A DNA stretch of 64,000 bases from Kosakonia pseudosacchari (GCF_900184035.1 NZ_FXWP01000022.1:141783-205782); one strand, 5' to 3'. Counted from the first letter of the stretch, positions 28,399 to 44,722 are shown. A program made the numbers and translations. Notes: generated by a model not told the origin, from the letters alone.

Positions 28399-29298
28399 TT
28401 ATTTATCACGCTGGATTATGTAATTCGCCAGTGCTTCCAGTGCCGTCGTATCCAGCGACTGTACCGCTAGCAAGCCTAAAGCTTGCCGGGCGTCGTCAAT
28501 CAGATCGCGGGCTTTTGTCCGGGCTTGCTCAAGGCCCAATAGTGCGGGATAGGTACTTTTCCCCAGTTGCTGGTCAGCGCCCTGGCGTTTGCCAAGCGTC
28601 GCAGTATCGCCGACAACATCCAGAATGTCATCCTGAACCTGGAACGCCAGACCAATGCATTCGGCATAGCGATCGAGCAACGGCAGGGCTTCGCGGCCCT
28701 TATCACCTGCGCTTAGCGCGCCCATGCGGACCGCTGCGCGAATCAGCGCGCCGGTTTTATGGCGATGGATCTGCTCCAGTTCAGCCAGCGAAACACGCTT
28801 GCCTTCAGCTGCTAAATCCAGCGCCTGGCCGCCGCACATTCCGGCAACGCCACTGGCGTGAGCCAGTTCCGAAACCATCGCCAGCCGGTCACGCGCATCG
28901 ACTTCTGTCATTGGCGCATCCGCGAGAATGGAGAAAGCCAGGGTTTGTAACGCATCACCCGCGAGGATGGCGCTGGCTTCACCAAACTTAATATGGCATG
29001 TCGGTAAACCCCGACGGAGATCATCATCATCCATGGCGGGCAGATCATCGTGGATCAGCGAGTAAGCGTGAATGCACTCCACCGCCGCTGCGGGCGCATC
29101 CAGCGTTTGCTGGCTAACGCCGAACATGTTGCCCGTGGCATAAACCAAAAAAGGGCGCAGACGTTTACCGCCTAATAATGCGCCATAGGAAATGGCCTCA
29201 ACCAGAGGAGTGTTCTGAAAGGGCAGTGGCGCGATAAATCGGCGCAGCGCTTCATTGGCCTGAGCGACACAGGCCTGTAACTGTTGATCGAAATCCAT
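28399..29298 (-). CDS. ispA: (2E,6E)-farnesyl diphosphate synthase
   Basis: IspA adds isopentenyl diphosphate to dimethylallyl and geranyl diphosphate to give farnesyl diphosphate for ubiquinone, undecaprenyl carriers and heme O. The 299-residue protein holds both Asp-rich motifs, LIHDDLPAMDDDDLRRG (first, DDxxD region) and FQVQDDILDVVGD (second). The bulky residues before the first motif that limit chain length are in place. Its ATG directly follows the xseB stop, and cyoE, a user of farnesyl diphosphate, is also in this window. Confidence 0.98.
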   Translation of the reverse strand: MDFDQQLQACVAQANEALRRFIAPLPFQNTPLVEAISYGALLGGKRLRPFLVYATGNMFGVSQQTLDAPAAAVECIHAYSLIHDDLPAMDDDDLRRGLPTCHIKFGEASAILAGDALQTLAFSILADAPMTEVDARDRLAMVSELAHASGVAGMCGGQALDLAAEGKRVSLAELEQIHRHKTGALIRAAVRMGALSAGDKGREALPLLDRYAECIGLAFQVQDDILDVVGDTATLGKRQGADQQLGKSTYPALLGLEQARTKARDLIDDARQALGLLAVQSLDTTALEALANYIIQRDK

Positions 29299-29541
29299 TT
29301 ATTCAGCGTCCGGAGCAAAAGGCGTAAGGGGAGCCTCTTGTGAATCAGAGAGCAGGATCTGCACGCGTTGTTCCGCTTGCTGGAGTTTCACCTGTCCCTG
29401 GCGCGCCAGCTGCACGCCGCGTTCGAATTCATTGAGCGCCTCTTCAAGTGGCAGATCGCCGCTTTCAAGACGAGTGACAATCTGTTCCAGTTCGCTTAGC
29501 GCTGTTTCAAAACTGGCCGGTGCGTCGTTTTTCTTTGGCAT
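29299..29541 (-). CDS. xseB: exodeoxyribonuclease VII small subunit
   Basis: XseB is the small subunit of exonuclease VII, which degrades single-stranded DNA from both ends together with XseA, encoded elsewhere. The 80-residue acidic, helical protein has the family core [32 protein letters not shown], read here in shorter pieces as [12 protein letters not shown] and [13 protein letters not shown]. It is the first gene of the xseB-ispA-dxs-yajO operon and is divergent from thiI, with 213 bases between the two starts. Confidence 0.96.
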   Translation of the reverse strand: MPKKNDAPASFETALSELEQIVTRLESGDLPLEEALNEFERGVQLARQGQVKLQQAEQRVQILLSDSQEAPLTPFAPDAE

Positions 29542-29754
29542 AGTGAATGTCTGACTCTTCTAGTGTTCTGGCTCAACGTAGCTATGGTAGCGAAGTCACG
29601 GCGCTTAGCAAATAACGCGCAATAGTAATGCAATATGCGCAGCTTTATTGCGATGGTGGTATACTTCCGCGCCTGGATGCAGCCGCGGGTATGGGGCTGC
29701 TGTATTATTTTCCATTACAGGCCCAGCCGGGCTTGCCAACGAACCATTGCCGCC

Positions 29755-31203
29755 ATGAAGTTTATCATTAAATTGTTCCCGGAAATCACCATCAAAAGCC
29801 AATCTGTGCGTTTGCGCTTTATTAAAATTTTGACCGGGAACATTCGTAACGTTCTGAAGCACTACGACGAGACTCTCGCCGTTGTCCGCCACTGGGATCA
29901 TATCGAAGTGCGCGCCAAAGATGAAAATCAGCGGCTGACTATCCGTGATGCGCTGACCCGTATTCCGGGCATCCACCATATTCTTGAAGTGGAAGATGTT
30001 CCTTTCACTTCGCTGCACGACATTTTTGAGAAAGCGCTGGTGCAGTACCGCGAGCAGATCGAAGGTAAAACCTTCTGCGTACGCGTAAAACGTCGCGGCA
30101 AGCATGAGTTTAGCTCGATTGAAGTTGAACGTTATGTTGGCGGTGGTCTGAACCAGCATGTCGAATCTGCGCGCGTCAAACTGACTCACCCGGATGTGAC
30201 GGTAAATCTGGAGATCGAAGACGATCGCCTGCTGTTAGTGAAAGGCCGCTATGAAGGTATCGGCGGCTTTCCGATCGGCACCCAGGAAGATGTGCTGTCG
30301 CTCATCTCCGGTGGTTTCGACTCCGGCGTTTCCAGCTATATGCTGATGCGTCGCGGTTGCCGCGTACACTACTGCTTCTTTAACCTCGGCGGCGCAGCGC
30401 ATGAAATTGGTGTTCGCCAGGTGGCACACTACCTGTGGAACCGTTTTGGTAGCTCTCACCGCGTACGGTTTGTGGCGATCAACTTTGAGCCAGTGGTCGG
30501 TGAAATCCTCGAAAAAGTGGATGACGGCCAGATGGGCGTGGTGTTGAAACGCATGATGGTGCGCGCCGCGTCAAAAGTGGCTGAACGCTACGGCGTACAG
30601 GCGCTGGTGACCGGTGAAGCACTTGGCCAGGTTTCCAGCCAGACGCTGACCAACCTGCGTTTAATCGACAACGTTTCTGACACGCTGATTTTGCGCCCGC
30701 TTATCTCTTACGATAAAGAGCACATCATCGACCTGGCGCGTGAAATCGGTACTGAAGATTTCGCCCGTACCATGCCGGAATATTGCGGAGTGATCTCGAA
30801 AAGCCCAACCGTTAAAGCGGTGAAGGCGAAAATCGAAGCGGAAGAGGAGCATTTCGACTTCTCCATCCTCGATAAAGTGGTTGCTGAAGCGAGCAATATC
30901 GATATCCGGGAAATCGCCCAGCAGACGCAGGAAACGGTGGTCGAAGTTGAAACGGTTAAAGGTTTTGGCCCGAACGATGTGATCCTGGATATCCGTTCGA
31001 TTGATGAACAGGATGACAAACCGCTGAAGCTGGAAGGGATCGACGTGGTTTCGCTGCCGTTCTATAAACTGAGCACCAAATTTGGCGACCTCGATCAGAA
31101 CAAAACCTGGTTGTTGTGGTGCGAACGCGGTGTGATGAGCCGCCTGCAGGCGCTCTATCTGCGCGAGCAGGGTTTTACCAATGTGAAGGTTTACCGCCCT
31201 TAA
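29755..31203 (+). CDS. thiI: tRNA 4-thiouridine synthase / thiazole sulfur carrier ThiI
   Basis: ThiI inserts sulfur at U8 of tRNAs and supplies sulfur for the thiazole of thiamine. The start at 29755 gives the conserved [15 protein letters not shown] and 482 residues, equal to E. coli. Domains in order: ferredoxin-like, THUMP (about 60-165), an ATP-pyrophosphatase with the SGGFDSG loop near residue 185, and a C-terminal rhodanese domain with the persulfide-carrying Cys in [10 protein letters not shown]. The partner Cys for disulfide formation lies in [11 protein letters not shown] terminator follows. Confidence 0.97.
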   Translation: MKFIIKLFPEITIKSQSVRLRFIKILTGNIRNVLKHYDETLAVVRHWDHIEVRAKDENQRLTIRDALTRIPGIHHILEVEDVPFTSLHDIFEKALVQYREQIEGKTFCVRVKRRGKHEFSSIEVERYVGGGLNQHVESARVKLTHPDVTVNLEIEDDRLLLVKGRYEGIGGFPIGTQEDVLSLISGGFDSGVSSYMLMRRGCRVHYCFFNLGGAAHEIGVRQVAHYLWNRFGSSHRVRFVAINFEPVVGEILEKVDDGQMGVVLKRMMVRAASKVAERYGVQALVTGEALGQVSSQTLTNLRLIDNVSDTLILRPLISYDKEHIIDLAREIGTEDFARTMPEYCGVISKSPTVKAVKAKIEAEEEHFDFSILDKVVAEASNIDIREIAQQTQETVVEVETVKGFGPNDVILDIRSIDEQDDKPLKLEGIDVVSLPFYKLSTKFGDLDQNKTWLLWCERGVMSRLQALYLREQGFTNVKVYRP

Positions 31204-31248
31204 AACAGAACCGGAGGACTTGCGTCTCTCCGGCTGCGCTTCAAGCTG

Positions 31249-31284
31249 AAAGCCCGGTACGCGAAAGCGCCGCCGGGCTTTTTT

Positions 31285-31286
<2 letters not shown>
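31249..31286 (+). terminator. intrinsic terminator after thiI
   Basis: Stem AAAGCCCGG / CCGGGCTTT with a loop of about 18 bases and eight or more Ts. The T-run overlaps the stop codon of the convergent yajL gene. A shorter hairpin (CCGGAG / CTCCGG) lies just upstream at 31211-31233. Confidence 0.75.
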
Positions 31287-32752
<1,466 letters not shown>

Positions 32753-32891
32753 TTATCCTCCTCACCTGCAACGTCGCCAGGTGTTGCTTTCACCATTATA
32801 GCGCTGTCGGCTAAGCTTCCCGTATTACAAGTTGAGTTATGCCTCGTTGCGGGTATTATGCAACGCAACAAATGCAGAGGGAGAAGAAAAG

Positions 32892-33383
32892 ATGCCATCT
32901 TTCGATATCGTTTCCGAAGTTGAAATGCGAGAAGTGCAAAACGGCGTTGAGAATGCGACCCGTGAAGTAGGGACTCGTTTTGATTTTCGCAACGTTGAAG
33001 CCACGTTTGAACTGAACGAAGAGAAACAGACCATTAAGGTTTTGAGCGAATCCGATTTCCAGGTAAATCAGTTGCTGGATATTTTGCGTGCTAAATTGCT
33101 GAAACGCGGCATTGAAGGGGCGTCGCTGGACGTGCCGGAAGAGTTTGTTCACAGCGGCAAGACCTGGTTCGTTGAAGCAAAACTGAAACAGGGTATTGAT
33201 GCGGCGACGGCGAAGAAAATCATTAAGCTGATTAAAGACAGCAAGCTAAAAGTGCAGGCGCAGATTCAGGGCGAAGAGATTCGTGTGACCGGGAAATCCC
33301 GTGATGATTTGCAGTCCGTGATGGCGCTGGTGCGCGGCGGTAATCTTGGTCAGCCTTTCCAGTTTAAGAACTTCCGCGATTAA
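32892..33383 (+). CDS. yajQ: YajQ family nucleotide/cyclic-di-GMP-binding protein
   Basis: A 163-residue protein of the YajQ/UPF0234 family, with two ferredoxin-like domains. The E. coli member binds tRNA and GTP in vitro, and a Xanthomonas homologue is a cyclic-di-GMP receptor; the role here is open. The start at 32892 follows GAGGGAGAAG and gives [12 protein letters not shown], the conserved N-terminus. The family motifs [16 protein letters not shown] and [21 protein letters not shown] are intact. It is convergent with yajR. Confidence 0.96.
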   Translation: MPSFDIVSEVEMREVQNGVENATREVGTRFDFRNVEATFELNEEKQTIKVLSESDFQVNQLLDILRAKLLKRGIEGASLDVPEEFVHSGKTWFVEAKLKQGIDAATAKKIIKLIKDSKLKVQAQIQGEEIRVTGKSRDDLQSVMALVRGGNLGQPFQFKNFRD

Positions 33384-33390
33384 GGTGCGT

Positions 33391-33413
33391 GCTCTCTCCC
33401 CGGCGGAGAGAGC
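33391..33413. repeat. CT/GA hairpin between yajQ and yajR
   Basis: GCTCTCTCC and GGAGAGAGC form a nine-base inverted repeat with a five-base loop in the convergent gap. It resembles the hairpin at 25446-25466 and has no clear U-run. Confidence 0.6.
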
Positions 33414-33424
33414 GTGTCGTAGAT

Positions 33425-34786
33425 TTAACCCGCTATGGCTTGTTCAACTTCAAAGCGGTTAGTGATCTTACTGTCAATCTTGACGTAAGCGCTGCGCTCT
33501 TCGGCAACCACCAGCACTTCACTCACACCCGCTGTTGCCAGTAAACGCTGCTGCAGCGCGTCATTGATGGTGACATTTTCCGGGATCGCGATGCGTAAGC
33601 TGCTGACATAGGGCGGTTCCTGCATGGTGCCCGCGACAAGCAGCCAGACCATCGCCAGCAAGGCGCCGGCAAGAAATACCGTTTGGGAATCAAACATACC
33701 GTCTACCCAGCCGCCAAGCGCGCCGCCAATCGCCACGCCGATAAACTGGCTGGTGGAGTAAATTCCCATCGCCGTGCCTTTATAACCCGCTGGCGCTTCT
33801 TTGCTGATTAACGAGGGTAATAACGCCTCCATCAGGTTAAAGGCGAGGAAAAAGATCTGTACACCAATAACGATTTCCCAGAAATGTGGCCCCGCGCCCC
33901 ACAACACGATCTCCGCAATCAACAGCAGCGCCACGCAGAACACGAAAACGCGCTTCATACGGCGCTTCACTTCAGCGTAAATAATAAACGGCACCACAGA
34001 AACGAAAGAGATAAGCATGGTGACAAGGTATATTTTCCAGTGATCCGGTGCGAGAAAACCGGCGGCTTCAAGTTGCCCGGGCAGGGCAACGAACGTCGAC
34101 ATCAGCAGGATATGCAGGCACATAATGCCAAAGTTGAGCTTTAGCAGCTTCGGGTTGACCATCACCATCTGGAAACAGTCTTTCACCATACCGGATTCAC
34201 GGTTACGCACATGTTGCTGACTGTCTGGCACGACCCACACGGTTAACATAATGCCGATGGTTGCCAGCCCGGCAATCATCCAGAACAACGCATGCAAGCC
34301 CAACTGATGCGTAATAATTGGGCCGATCACCATGGCGATAGCGAAAGTGACGCCAAAACTGACACCGATAAAGGCCATCGCTTTGGTGCGGTTCTGTTCG
34401 CGGGTGAGATCGGAAAGCAGCGCCATGACGGCGGCGGCGATAGCGCCGGAGCCTTGTAATGCGCGGCCAAGAATAATGCCCCAGATAGAGTCGGAAAGGG
34501 CGGCAATAATGCTACCGGCGACAAAAATCGCTAACCCGCCAACGATAAGCGGCTTGCGGCCGATGCGGTCAGAAAGCAAGCCAAAGGGGATTTGAAACAC
34601 GGCCTGCGCGAGGCCATAAATACCAATCGCCAGACCGATGAGTGCTTCACTGGCACCCTGCAGCGCCATACCGTAAGTGGTCAGAACGGGCAGGACCATA
34701 AACATGCCGAGCATGCGCAGTGAGAATACAGTCCCTAAACCCCAGGTGGCGCGCAACTCGCCTGGCGTCATTTTATAATCGTTCAT
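33425..34786 (-). CDS. yajR: MFS transporter YajR
   Basis: A proton-driven major-facilitator transporter of 453 residues with 12 helices; its natural substrate is unknown. The start at 34786 gives MNDYKMTPGELRATWGLGTVFSLRML split into the conserved opening; a nine-codon longer form is possible. Motif A (GLLSDRIGRKPLI) lies between helices two and three. After the last helix, residues from about 390 form the extra ferredoxin-like YAM domain that is specific to YajR (from VTINDALQQRL on). It lies downstream of the cyo operon terminator on the same strand. Confidence 0.95.
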   Translation of the reverse strand: MNDYKMTPGELRATWGLGTVFSLRMLGMFMVLPVLTTYGMALQGASEALIGLAIGIYGLAQAVFQIPFGLLSDRIGRKPLIVGGLAIFVAGSIIAALSDSIWGIILGRALQGSGAIAAAVMALLSDLTREQNRTKAMAFIGVSFGVTFAIAMVIGPIITHQLGLHALFWMIAGLATIGIMLTVWVVPDSQQHVRNRESGMVKDCFQMVMVNPKLLKLNFGIMCLHILLMSTFVALPGQLEAAGFLAPDHWKIYLVTMLISFVSVVPFIIYAEVKRRMKRVFVFCVALLLIAEIVLWGAGPHFWEIVIGVQIFFLAFNLMEALLPSLISKEAPAGYKGTAMGIYSTSQFIGVAIGGALGGWVDGMFDSQTVFLAGALLAMVWLLVAGTMQEPPYVSSLRIAIPENVTINDALQQRLLATAGVSEVLVVAEERSAYVKIDSKITNRFEVEQAIAG

Positions 34787-34892
34787 TACCACCTCAATTT
34801 GAAAACCGGACATAGTGTAGTGCGGGGGCAGGGCGGGGTAAATAACAGCTTAATTAACAAATATTACCTGTAAAGCGGGGTGTTCAGGCATG

Positions 34893-34919
34893 AAAAAAGG
34901 GTGCCGTAGCACCCTTTAG
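34893..34919 (-). terminator. terminator of the cyoABCDE operon
   Basis: Stem AAAGGGTGC / GCACCCTTT with a four-base loop lies 16 bases past the cyoE stop. On the minus strand it is followed by a U-run from the A-run at 34893-34898. Confidence 0.85.
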
Positions 34920-34933
34920 AATGGCGGTTTGGA

Positions 34934-35821
34934 TCACCAGACGTAGGTCAACAGATTATGGGAATCCGGCACCATAAAATCGACCGACATCATCACGCTC
35001 AGTGAGGTGATAGCGACAATGGAGAAGACGAACAGTTTGCGCGCCCACACCTTGTCATCCTCAACTTTATAACCACGCAACGCCATGCCTAACCACCAGA
35101 GGCTTACCGCCGCGGCAACGACCAGGTATTTGTAACCGGCGTAGCCGCCAAGCGACAGCATCAGGGTGGCGATAGCGAACGCCAGGATGTACAGCGTGAT
35201 ATGGTTTTTCGCCACGGAAATGCCTTTCACCACCGGCAGTACCGGGATGTTCGCTGCCTGATAATCCTTAAAGCGGAAAATCGCGATGGCATACGAGTGA
35301 GGCATCTGCCACAGACTGAAAATCGCCAGCAGGATCGCCGCGCCGCTGTCAAACTCGTTGGTGACGGCGCAGTAGCCAATCACCGGCGGCGCAGCGCCGG
35401 AGAGTGAGCCGATCAGCGTACCGTAAACGGAGTGGCGTTTCATATACAGGCTGTAAACGCCTACATATACCACGAACCCCATTACCCCAAGCCAGCAGGC
35501 CAGCGGGTTGGCGCCAAACCACAGCAGCATGAAGCCAGCAATACCCAGCAAGGCGGCGTAAACCAGCGAGACTTTTGGCGAGATCAGCCCTCTGACCAGC
35601 ACCCTGTTTTTCGTCCGTTCCATCTTTTTATCGATGTCACGATCGATGTAGTTGTTAAAAACACAACCAGAGGCGACCACCAGCGACACACCAATCAGCG
35701 TGTAGATGAACAGGGGATAATCGATGTGGCCTTTCGAGGCCAGCAGGAATCCCCCGATCACGGAGATCAAGTTGCCAAAAATAATGCCCGGTTTCGTGAC
35801 TTGCAGGTATTGCTTAAACAT
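34934..35821 (-). CDS. cyoE: protoheme IX farnesyltransferase (heme O synthase)
   Basis: CyoE attaches farnesyl diphosphate to heme B to make heme O for the binuclear centre of cytochrome bo3. It is a 295-residue integral membrane prenyltransferase with about seven to nine helices. The first Asp-rich motif is in [18 protein letters not shown], and the second conserved region reads [15 protein letters not shown]. It is the last gene of the cyo operon, 12 bases after cyoD. Confidence 0.97.
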   Translation of the reverse strand: MFKQYLQVTKPGIIFGNLISVIGGFLLASKGHIDYPLFIYTLIGVSLVVASGCVFNNYIDRDIDKKMERTKNRVLVRGLISPKVSLVYAALLGIAGFMLLWFGANPLACWLGVMGFVVYVGVYSLYMKRHSVYGTLIGSLSGAAPPVIGYCAVTNEFDSGAAILLAIFSLWQMPHSYAIAIFRFKDYQAANIPVLPVVKGISVAKNHITLYILAFAIATLMLSLGGYAGYKYLVVAAAVSLWWLGMALRGYKVEDDKVWARKLFVFSIVAITSLSVMMSVDFMVPDSHNLLTYVW

Positions 35822-35833
35822 ACTTCGCCGCTC

Positions 35834-36159
35834 TTATCGAACCATCATGTTGTAGTTGAGGTTCCACATAATCCAGATGGAACCTACCACCACGATCGCG
35901 ATGATCAGCACAGTAAAGACGAAAGCCGTCATGTTCCAGCCCTCATCAGACTTGGTGTTCATGTGCAGGAAGCACACCAGATGCACCAGAATCTGTACTA
36001 CTGCGGTCACCAGCACGGTGCCGAGGATCGCCACGTGGGACGCAGTACCGCTCATCACCATCCAGAACGGGATCACCGTCAGGATGATCGACAGGATAAA
36101 ACCTGTCATGTAGGTTTTTACGCTACCGTGGGAAGCGCCATGATCGGTTGAATGACTCA

Positions 36160-36160
<1 letters not shown>
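35834..36160 (-). CDS. cyoD: cytochrome bo3 ubiquinol oxidase subunit IV
   Basis: CyoD is the small accessory subunit of cytochrome bo3, needed for assembly and CuB binding in subunit I. The start at 36160 overlaps the cyoC stop by one base (TAATG) and gives [17 protein letters not shown], 108 residues; a longer frame upstream lies inside cyoC and is not used. There are three membrane helices (about 18-40, 46-66, 80-101). Confidence 0.96.
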
Positions 36161-39722
<3,562 letters not shown>

Positions 39723-40339
39723 TTAACGACCTCAATTCCACGGGATCTGGTGGCGCTTAAAGTGTGCGGGCATTTTACGGAAAGGTTACGTTACTGTAAA
39801 CATGATTGGCTCTGTGTCAGTAAGGTGTTACTGGCTTTTGCCGTTTATGTCACATCGAATGCAACAATCTGTAAAAAAAGCGATTCGCACTGCCAGAGAG
39901 TGAGATTATAACGGAAAAATTACATGACAATCAGCGTTGGGGGTAAATTGATATAACCAATCAGTTAAATATACATTTATTTAACAAATATCCAGCAAAT
40001 ATTGAACATTATTGGAACGAACTTGAAACCCAACAATTAATAACCGTGCTGAATCGTTAAAGAGTAGCCTTTAATTTATAAGGCACAAAACAATTAAGAT
40101 TTTTTATTTGTTCAATTTGAATTAGGCGCTTTGCTAAAAAGAGGTGGTGTTTATTTATTGAGCATAATAATAACTGCGGTGAATTGTTTTGGGCTGTTTT
40201 TATTTTTTGATGGCCTGATTTTAATAGGAAAATAGCGACTAAATATATTCTTGAGTGATTTTTTTGTCATTTTACTGTTTTTTAACATCCTCATGCTTTT
40301 GACGCCGAAAAAAACGCCCGCAGGCGCTTTTTTATCCCG
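39723..40339. other. 617-base AT-rich region between cyoA and ampG
   Basis: No convincing gene was found. The half near cyoA should hold the cyo promoter. From about 39945 to 40260 the DNA is strongly AT-rich. Bases 39962-39984 contain two opposed copies of a GTTAAAT-like element (AGTTAAATAT and TTTATTTAAC), reminiscent of ArcA boxes but not certain. The ampG terminator lies at the right end. Confidence 0.5.
40308..40333 (-). terminator. terminator after ampG
   Basis: On the minus strand a GCGCC-TGC-GGGCG hairpin is followed by a T-run from the A-run at 40308-40314, a few bases past the ampG stop. The mirrored T-run suggests it may work both ways. Confidence 0.7.
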
Positions 40340-41815
40340 TCATAGCAACTCTGTTTTACGTAGCGCCAGCAGATCCAACACACCGCCAAACACAATGCCG
40401 ATAATCGCTAACAGTGCGCCCCATTCCAGAAGCGTGGTGCCAAAAGACCAGTCGGTAAAACCTGTGGCGTTGACCATCAGCACCAGCAGCCAGCAGCCTA
40501 ACAGCATGCAACCGGCGCTGAGTATGCGTAGCGCCAGCCGGTACGCTGCAGCGTATTCCGTTCTGCAGAGAAAACTTTCACTCTGTTGCGTAAATGCCAG
40601 TGTTTTTTTGCACAACACCAGCAATACCAGACCGGGAAGCGCGGCCACAATCGAAAAGAGATAGAACGTCGACCAACTGTAACTTTCAACAAACCAGCCA
40701 GCCAGCGGGCCGACATAGACGCGTCCAACCGCCGACAGCGCCGAGAGCAGCGCAAACTGCGTTGCCGAGAAGGACTTGTTGCAGAGCGTCATTAATAGCG
40801 CGACAAACGCCGCAGTCCCCATGCCGCCACACAAGTTTTCTAAAAAGACGGCTGAACCCATCGTAAAAATGCTTTTCGCCGTAATCGATAGCAGCCAGTA
40901 ACCGGCATTCGAAATGGCCTGCAGTACGCCAAAAATTAACAGCGCACGGAACAGGGATAGCCGCTGCATCAGTACGCCGCCAAACAACGCGCCGATAATC
41001 GTGGCGATAAGCCCCAGGGTTTTGTTCACCACGCCGACTTCTCCGGCGTCAAAACCGACACCGCGGATGAGAAATGTTGTCGTCAGACTCATGGCGAACG
41101 CATCGCCCAGTTTGTACAGCACTATTAATAGAAGAATAAGCCAGGCGTTGTTACGCCCAAAGAAATCACGCAGCGGCTCGACAACGGCGCGTTCCAGCGT
41201 TTTCGGCACCGGAATCACATCCTCTGGCTCCGGTGCGAGCAGGGTGGCGATAATGCACGGGACCAGAAGCACGGCCATCAGCCAGTACATCCCCTGCCAG
41301 CCGAGCCACCGATCCGCCAGCCATAGTGCCAGTCCCCCGGAAACCAACATTCCGAGCCGATAGCCCAGCACGCTTATTGCCGCACCTGCGCCTCGCTCTT
41401 CGAGCGGCAGCACATCCGTTTTCCAGGCATCGAACACAATATCCTGAGACGCAGAGCAGAATGCGATAAGCACAGCCAGCGCCGCCATCCAGCGCAGATG
41501 GTTGGCCGGATCGAGGAACCCCATTGCGGCAATCGATACCAGCAGCAGAATTTGCGTAAGGAGCAGCCAGCCACGACGACGCCCGAATAAAGGCGGCGTG
41601 TAGCGATCCATCAGCGGTGACCACAAAAATTTAAACACGTAAGCCTGGCCGACCAGAGAGAAGAAACCGATGGTTTTTAAATCGATGTTTTCAACGGTCA
41701 TCCACGCCTGGAGTGTGCCGCTGGTCAGGGCGAGAGGCAAACCGGAAGCGAAACCCAGAATCAGCAGGATGGCTGATTTTGGCTGAGTGAAAATGCGTAA
41801 GTAGTGACTGGACAT
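40340..41815 (-). CDS. ampG: muropeptide permease AmpG
   Basis: AmpG imports GlcNAc-anhydroMurNAc peptides from the periplasm for cell-wall recycling; in species with an inducible AmpC it supplies the inducing muropeptide. The 491-residue protein has about 14 helices and an intact GLPLALTSGTLQAWM opening region, and the MFS-like PLMDRYTPPLFGRRRGW loop. It follows yajG by 39 bases on the same strand, as in E. coli, but a strong hairpin lies between them. Confidence 0.96.
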   Translation of the reverse strand: MSSHYLRIFTQPKSAILLILGFASGLPLALTSGTLQAWMTVENIDLKTIGFFSLVGQAYVFKFLWSPLMDRYTPPLFGRRRGWLLLTQILLLVSIAAMGFLDPANHLRWMAALAVLIAFCSASQDIVFDAWKTDVLPLEERGAGAAISVLGYRLGMLVSGGLALWLADRWLGWQGMYWLMAVLLVPCIIATLLAPEPEDVIPVPKTLERAVVEPLRDFFGRNNAWLILLLIVLYKLGDAFAMSLTTTFLIRGVGFDAGEVGVVNKTLGLIATIIGALFGGVLMQRLSLFRALLIFGVLQAISNAGYWLLSITAKSIFTMGSAVFLENLCGGMGTAAFVALLMTLCNKSFSATQFALLSALSAVGRVYVGPLAGWFVESYSWSTFYLFSIVAALPGLVLLVLCKKTLAFTQQSESFLCRTEYAAAYRLALRILSAGCMLLGCWLLVLMVNATGFTDWSFGTTLLEWGALLAIIGIVFGGVLDLLALRKTELL

Positions 41816-41819
41816 GAGT

Positions 41820-41849
41820 TAAAAACTGGCCCGGAAAACCGGGCCAGAA
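41820..41849 (-). terminator. hairpin terminator between yajG and ampG
   Basis: CTGGCCCGG / CCGGGCCAG with a four-base loop, followed on the minus strand by TTTTT. It lies six bases past the yajG stop and just before the ampG start, so it could stop or attenuate transcription entering ampG. Confidence 0.75.
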
Positions 41850-41854
41850 AAAGA

Positions 41855-42433
41855 TTAACGGGCGTTTTGCTTGATGAAGTCGTGAATGCTGGTGTCCTGA
41901 GACATATCAGCGATGGTGTCAGTCAACACGCTGTTAACCGCACCGGCAATCTTGTCGTTGGTAGCCTGAAATGCGCCTTCGACGTTATAGCTTGCGCGGT
42001 AGTTTTTGGTCATTTTGTTGCCGTTCGCAGCCGTCGCGATGATGGCGATATCCGCTTTGGTCGCGATGTTGTAGCGGACGTTGCCCTGAGAGACATCCGC
42101 ATACAGCTGGTTAACAATAATCTGCAGGTTTACCGCGCCGTTCGGCCCGATCATATAACCGCGCGCGGTCATCTGTTTTTCCAGCACTTCTTGTAGCAGG
42201 AAACGCAGATCGCGGGAGGCTGTCAGGGTAACCAGCTGGTTATCGCGCGTGACTTTGGCCAGCGCCTGATCCGGACGCTGATCGGCACCGTTGATGCTCA
42301 CGGTGACACCCATCAGGCTTGGATCCTGCTGTGGCAGAGTAATTTTTGGGGTGACATCAAGTGTTGTCGGCGGGGTTGCACACCCGGCCAGCATAAATAA
42401 AGCGACCAACGGAAAGAGTAGTTTTTTAAACAT
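41855..42433 (-). CDS. yajG: YajG family lipoprotein
   Basis: A 192-residue lipoprotein with a clear lipobox (MFKKLLFPLVALFMLAGC, Cys18) and Ala at the next position, which favours outer-membrane sorting. The mature part is a compact alpha/beta domain of the YajG/DUF799-like type. Its function is unknown. It is paired with ampG in enterobacteria, which hints at a cell-envelope role, and it is divergent from bolA. Confidence 0.94.
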   Translation of the reverse strand: MFKKLLFPLVALFMLAGCATPPTTLDVTPKITLPQQDPSLMGVTVSINGADQRPDQALAKVTRDNQLVTLTASRDLRFLLQEVLEKQMTARGYMIGPNGAVNLQIIVNQLYADVSQGNVRYNIATKADIAIIATAANGNKMTKNYRASYNVEGAFQATNDKIAGAVNSVLTDTIADMSQDTSIHDFIKQNAR

Positions 42434-42731
42434 GTTCAGGCTCTCAAGGATCTAAGCTTCTGGGGGAAAATTCTCGCCATCATAACATTGCCGCTGTTAA
42501 GAGGAAGTCCTCAATGCATGGAAATTCATCGTCTTGTGCTTTTTTTGCCGTCAAAAACCTTTTTATGGGTGATGCCGCGCAAAAAAAGCTGCTTTTAGTA
42601 GAGTTCATCCCCTTGAACGGGAAAATAGGACGAACGCTAATTTTTTGTTGTTTTATTGTTATAGAGACGGTAAAAGCGGCTAACATTTAAAGAGATGGCT
42701 GGCATCTCAGCGTTGTCGGAGGTGTAATATC

Positions 42732-43049
42732 ATGATGATGCGTGAACAGATAGAAGCAAAGCTGAAGGCGGCGTTTGAGCCCCTCATTCTTGAGGTTGTT
42801 GACGAGAGTTATCGTCACAATGTCCCCGCAGGTTCTGAAAGTCACTTCAAAGTTGTACTGGTGAGCGACCGCTTTACTGGAGAGCGTTTTCTTAACCGTC
42901 ATCGCATGATTTACGGCACGTTGGCAGACGAACTGTCTACGACGATTCATGCACTCGCTCTGCATACTTACACACTTAAGGAGTGGGAAGGTTTGCAGGA
43001 TACCCTGCTGACCTCGCCAGCCTGTCGTGGTGCCGGAAGCATCGCGTAA
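42732..43049 (+). CDS. bolA: transcriptional regulator / Fe-S trafficking protein BolA
   Basis: BolA is a 105-residue stress and stationary-phase protein that affects cell shape and biofilm and, with monothiol glutaredoxin Grx4, binds a [2Fe-2S] cluster. The class II KH-like fold is clear: [21 protein letters not shown], then the [14 protein letters not shown] helix-turn region, and a conserved His in [10 protein letters not shown]. The E. coli protein has the same length and opens with two Met codons, as here. A terminator follows at 43103-43130. Confidence 0.96.
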   Translation: MMMREQIEAKLKAAFEPLILEVVDESYRHNVPAGSESHFKVVLVSDRFTGERFLNRHRMIYGTLADELSTTIHALALHTYTLKEWEGLQDTLLTSPACRGAGSIA

Positions 43050-43102
43050 AAACCGGGTTGCAACTGCCCAAACTTTTCCAGTATGTTGCATGCAGATTAT
43101 GT

Positions 43103-43130
43103 AAAAACGGCCTACGGGCCGTTTTGTTTT
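43103..43130 (+). terminator. intrinsic terminator after bolA
   Basis: Stem AAAACGGCC / GGCCGTTTT with a four-base loop followed by GTTTTGT, about 55 bases past the bolA stop. Confidence 0.8.
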
Positions 43131-43218
43131 GTCTGAATTTTGAGCGAGAAACGCAGTTTTTTGAGCGAAATTGCTTCAGAAGTGTGAAAAATGACGCACC
43201 ATTGCGACATTCCCGTTC

Positions 43219-43247
43219 TCGACTCATATCTGTGATGCCGCTATAAT
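43219..43247 (+). promoter_or_regulatory. candidate sigma70 promoter of tig
   Basis: A perfect TATAAT at 43242-43247 lies 150 bases before tig. The -35 region at the usual spacing is poor, so the start may depend on an activator or a different signal. Confidence 0.35.
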
Positions 43248-43388
43248 GCTGCGTCTTATTTTTCGGAATGTCTTCGGGATGATTCTGACGACAGGGAATG
43301 TATATCTGATTTGAGAGAACATCCCGGTTCTGCAAGCGAAACGGTTTGCTTCGCAGAGTAGAGTTGACCGAGCACTGTGATTTTTTGA

Positions 43389-44696
<1,308 letters not shown>

Positions 44697-44722
44697 TCGA
44701 CTTCTGCGATAGCTAAAAGCAA

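Noticed and set aside
39951..39966. FNR-like TTGAT...AATCA word upstream of cyoA
   Set aside because: The spacer is six bases instead of the four of the FNR consensus.
40251..40664. 137-codon plus-strand frame over the 3' end of ampG
   Set aside because: It mostly overlaps ampG on the other strand and runs through its terminator; no coding evidence.
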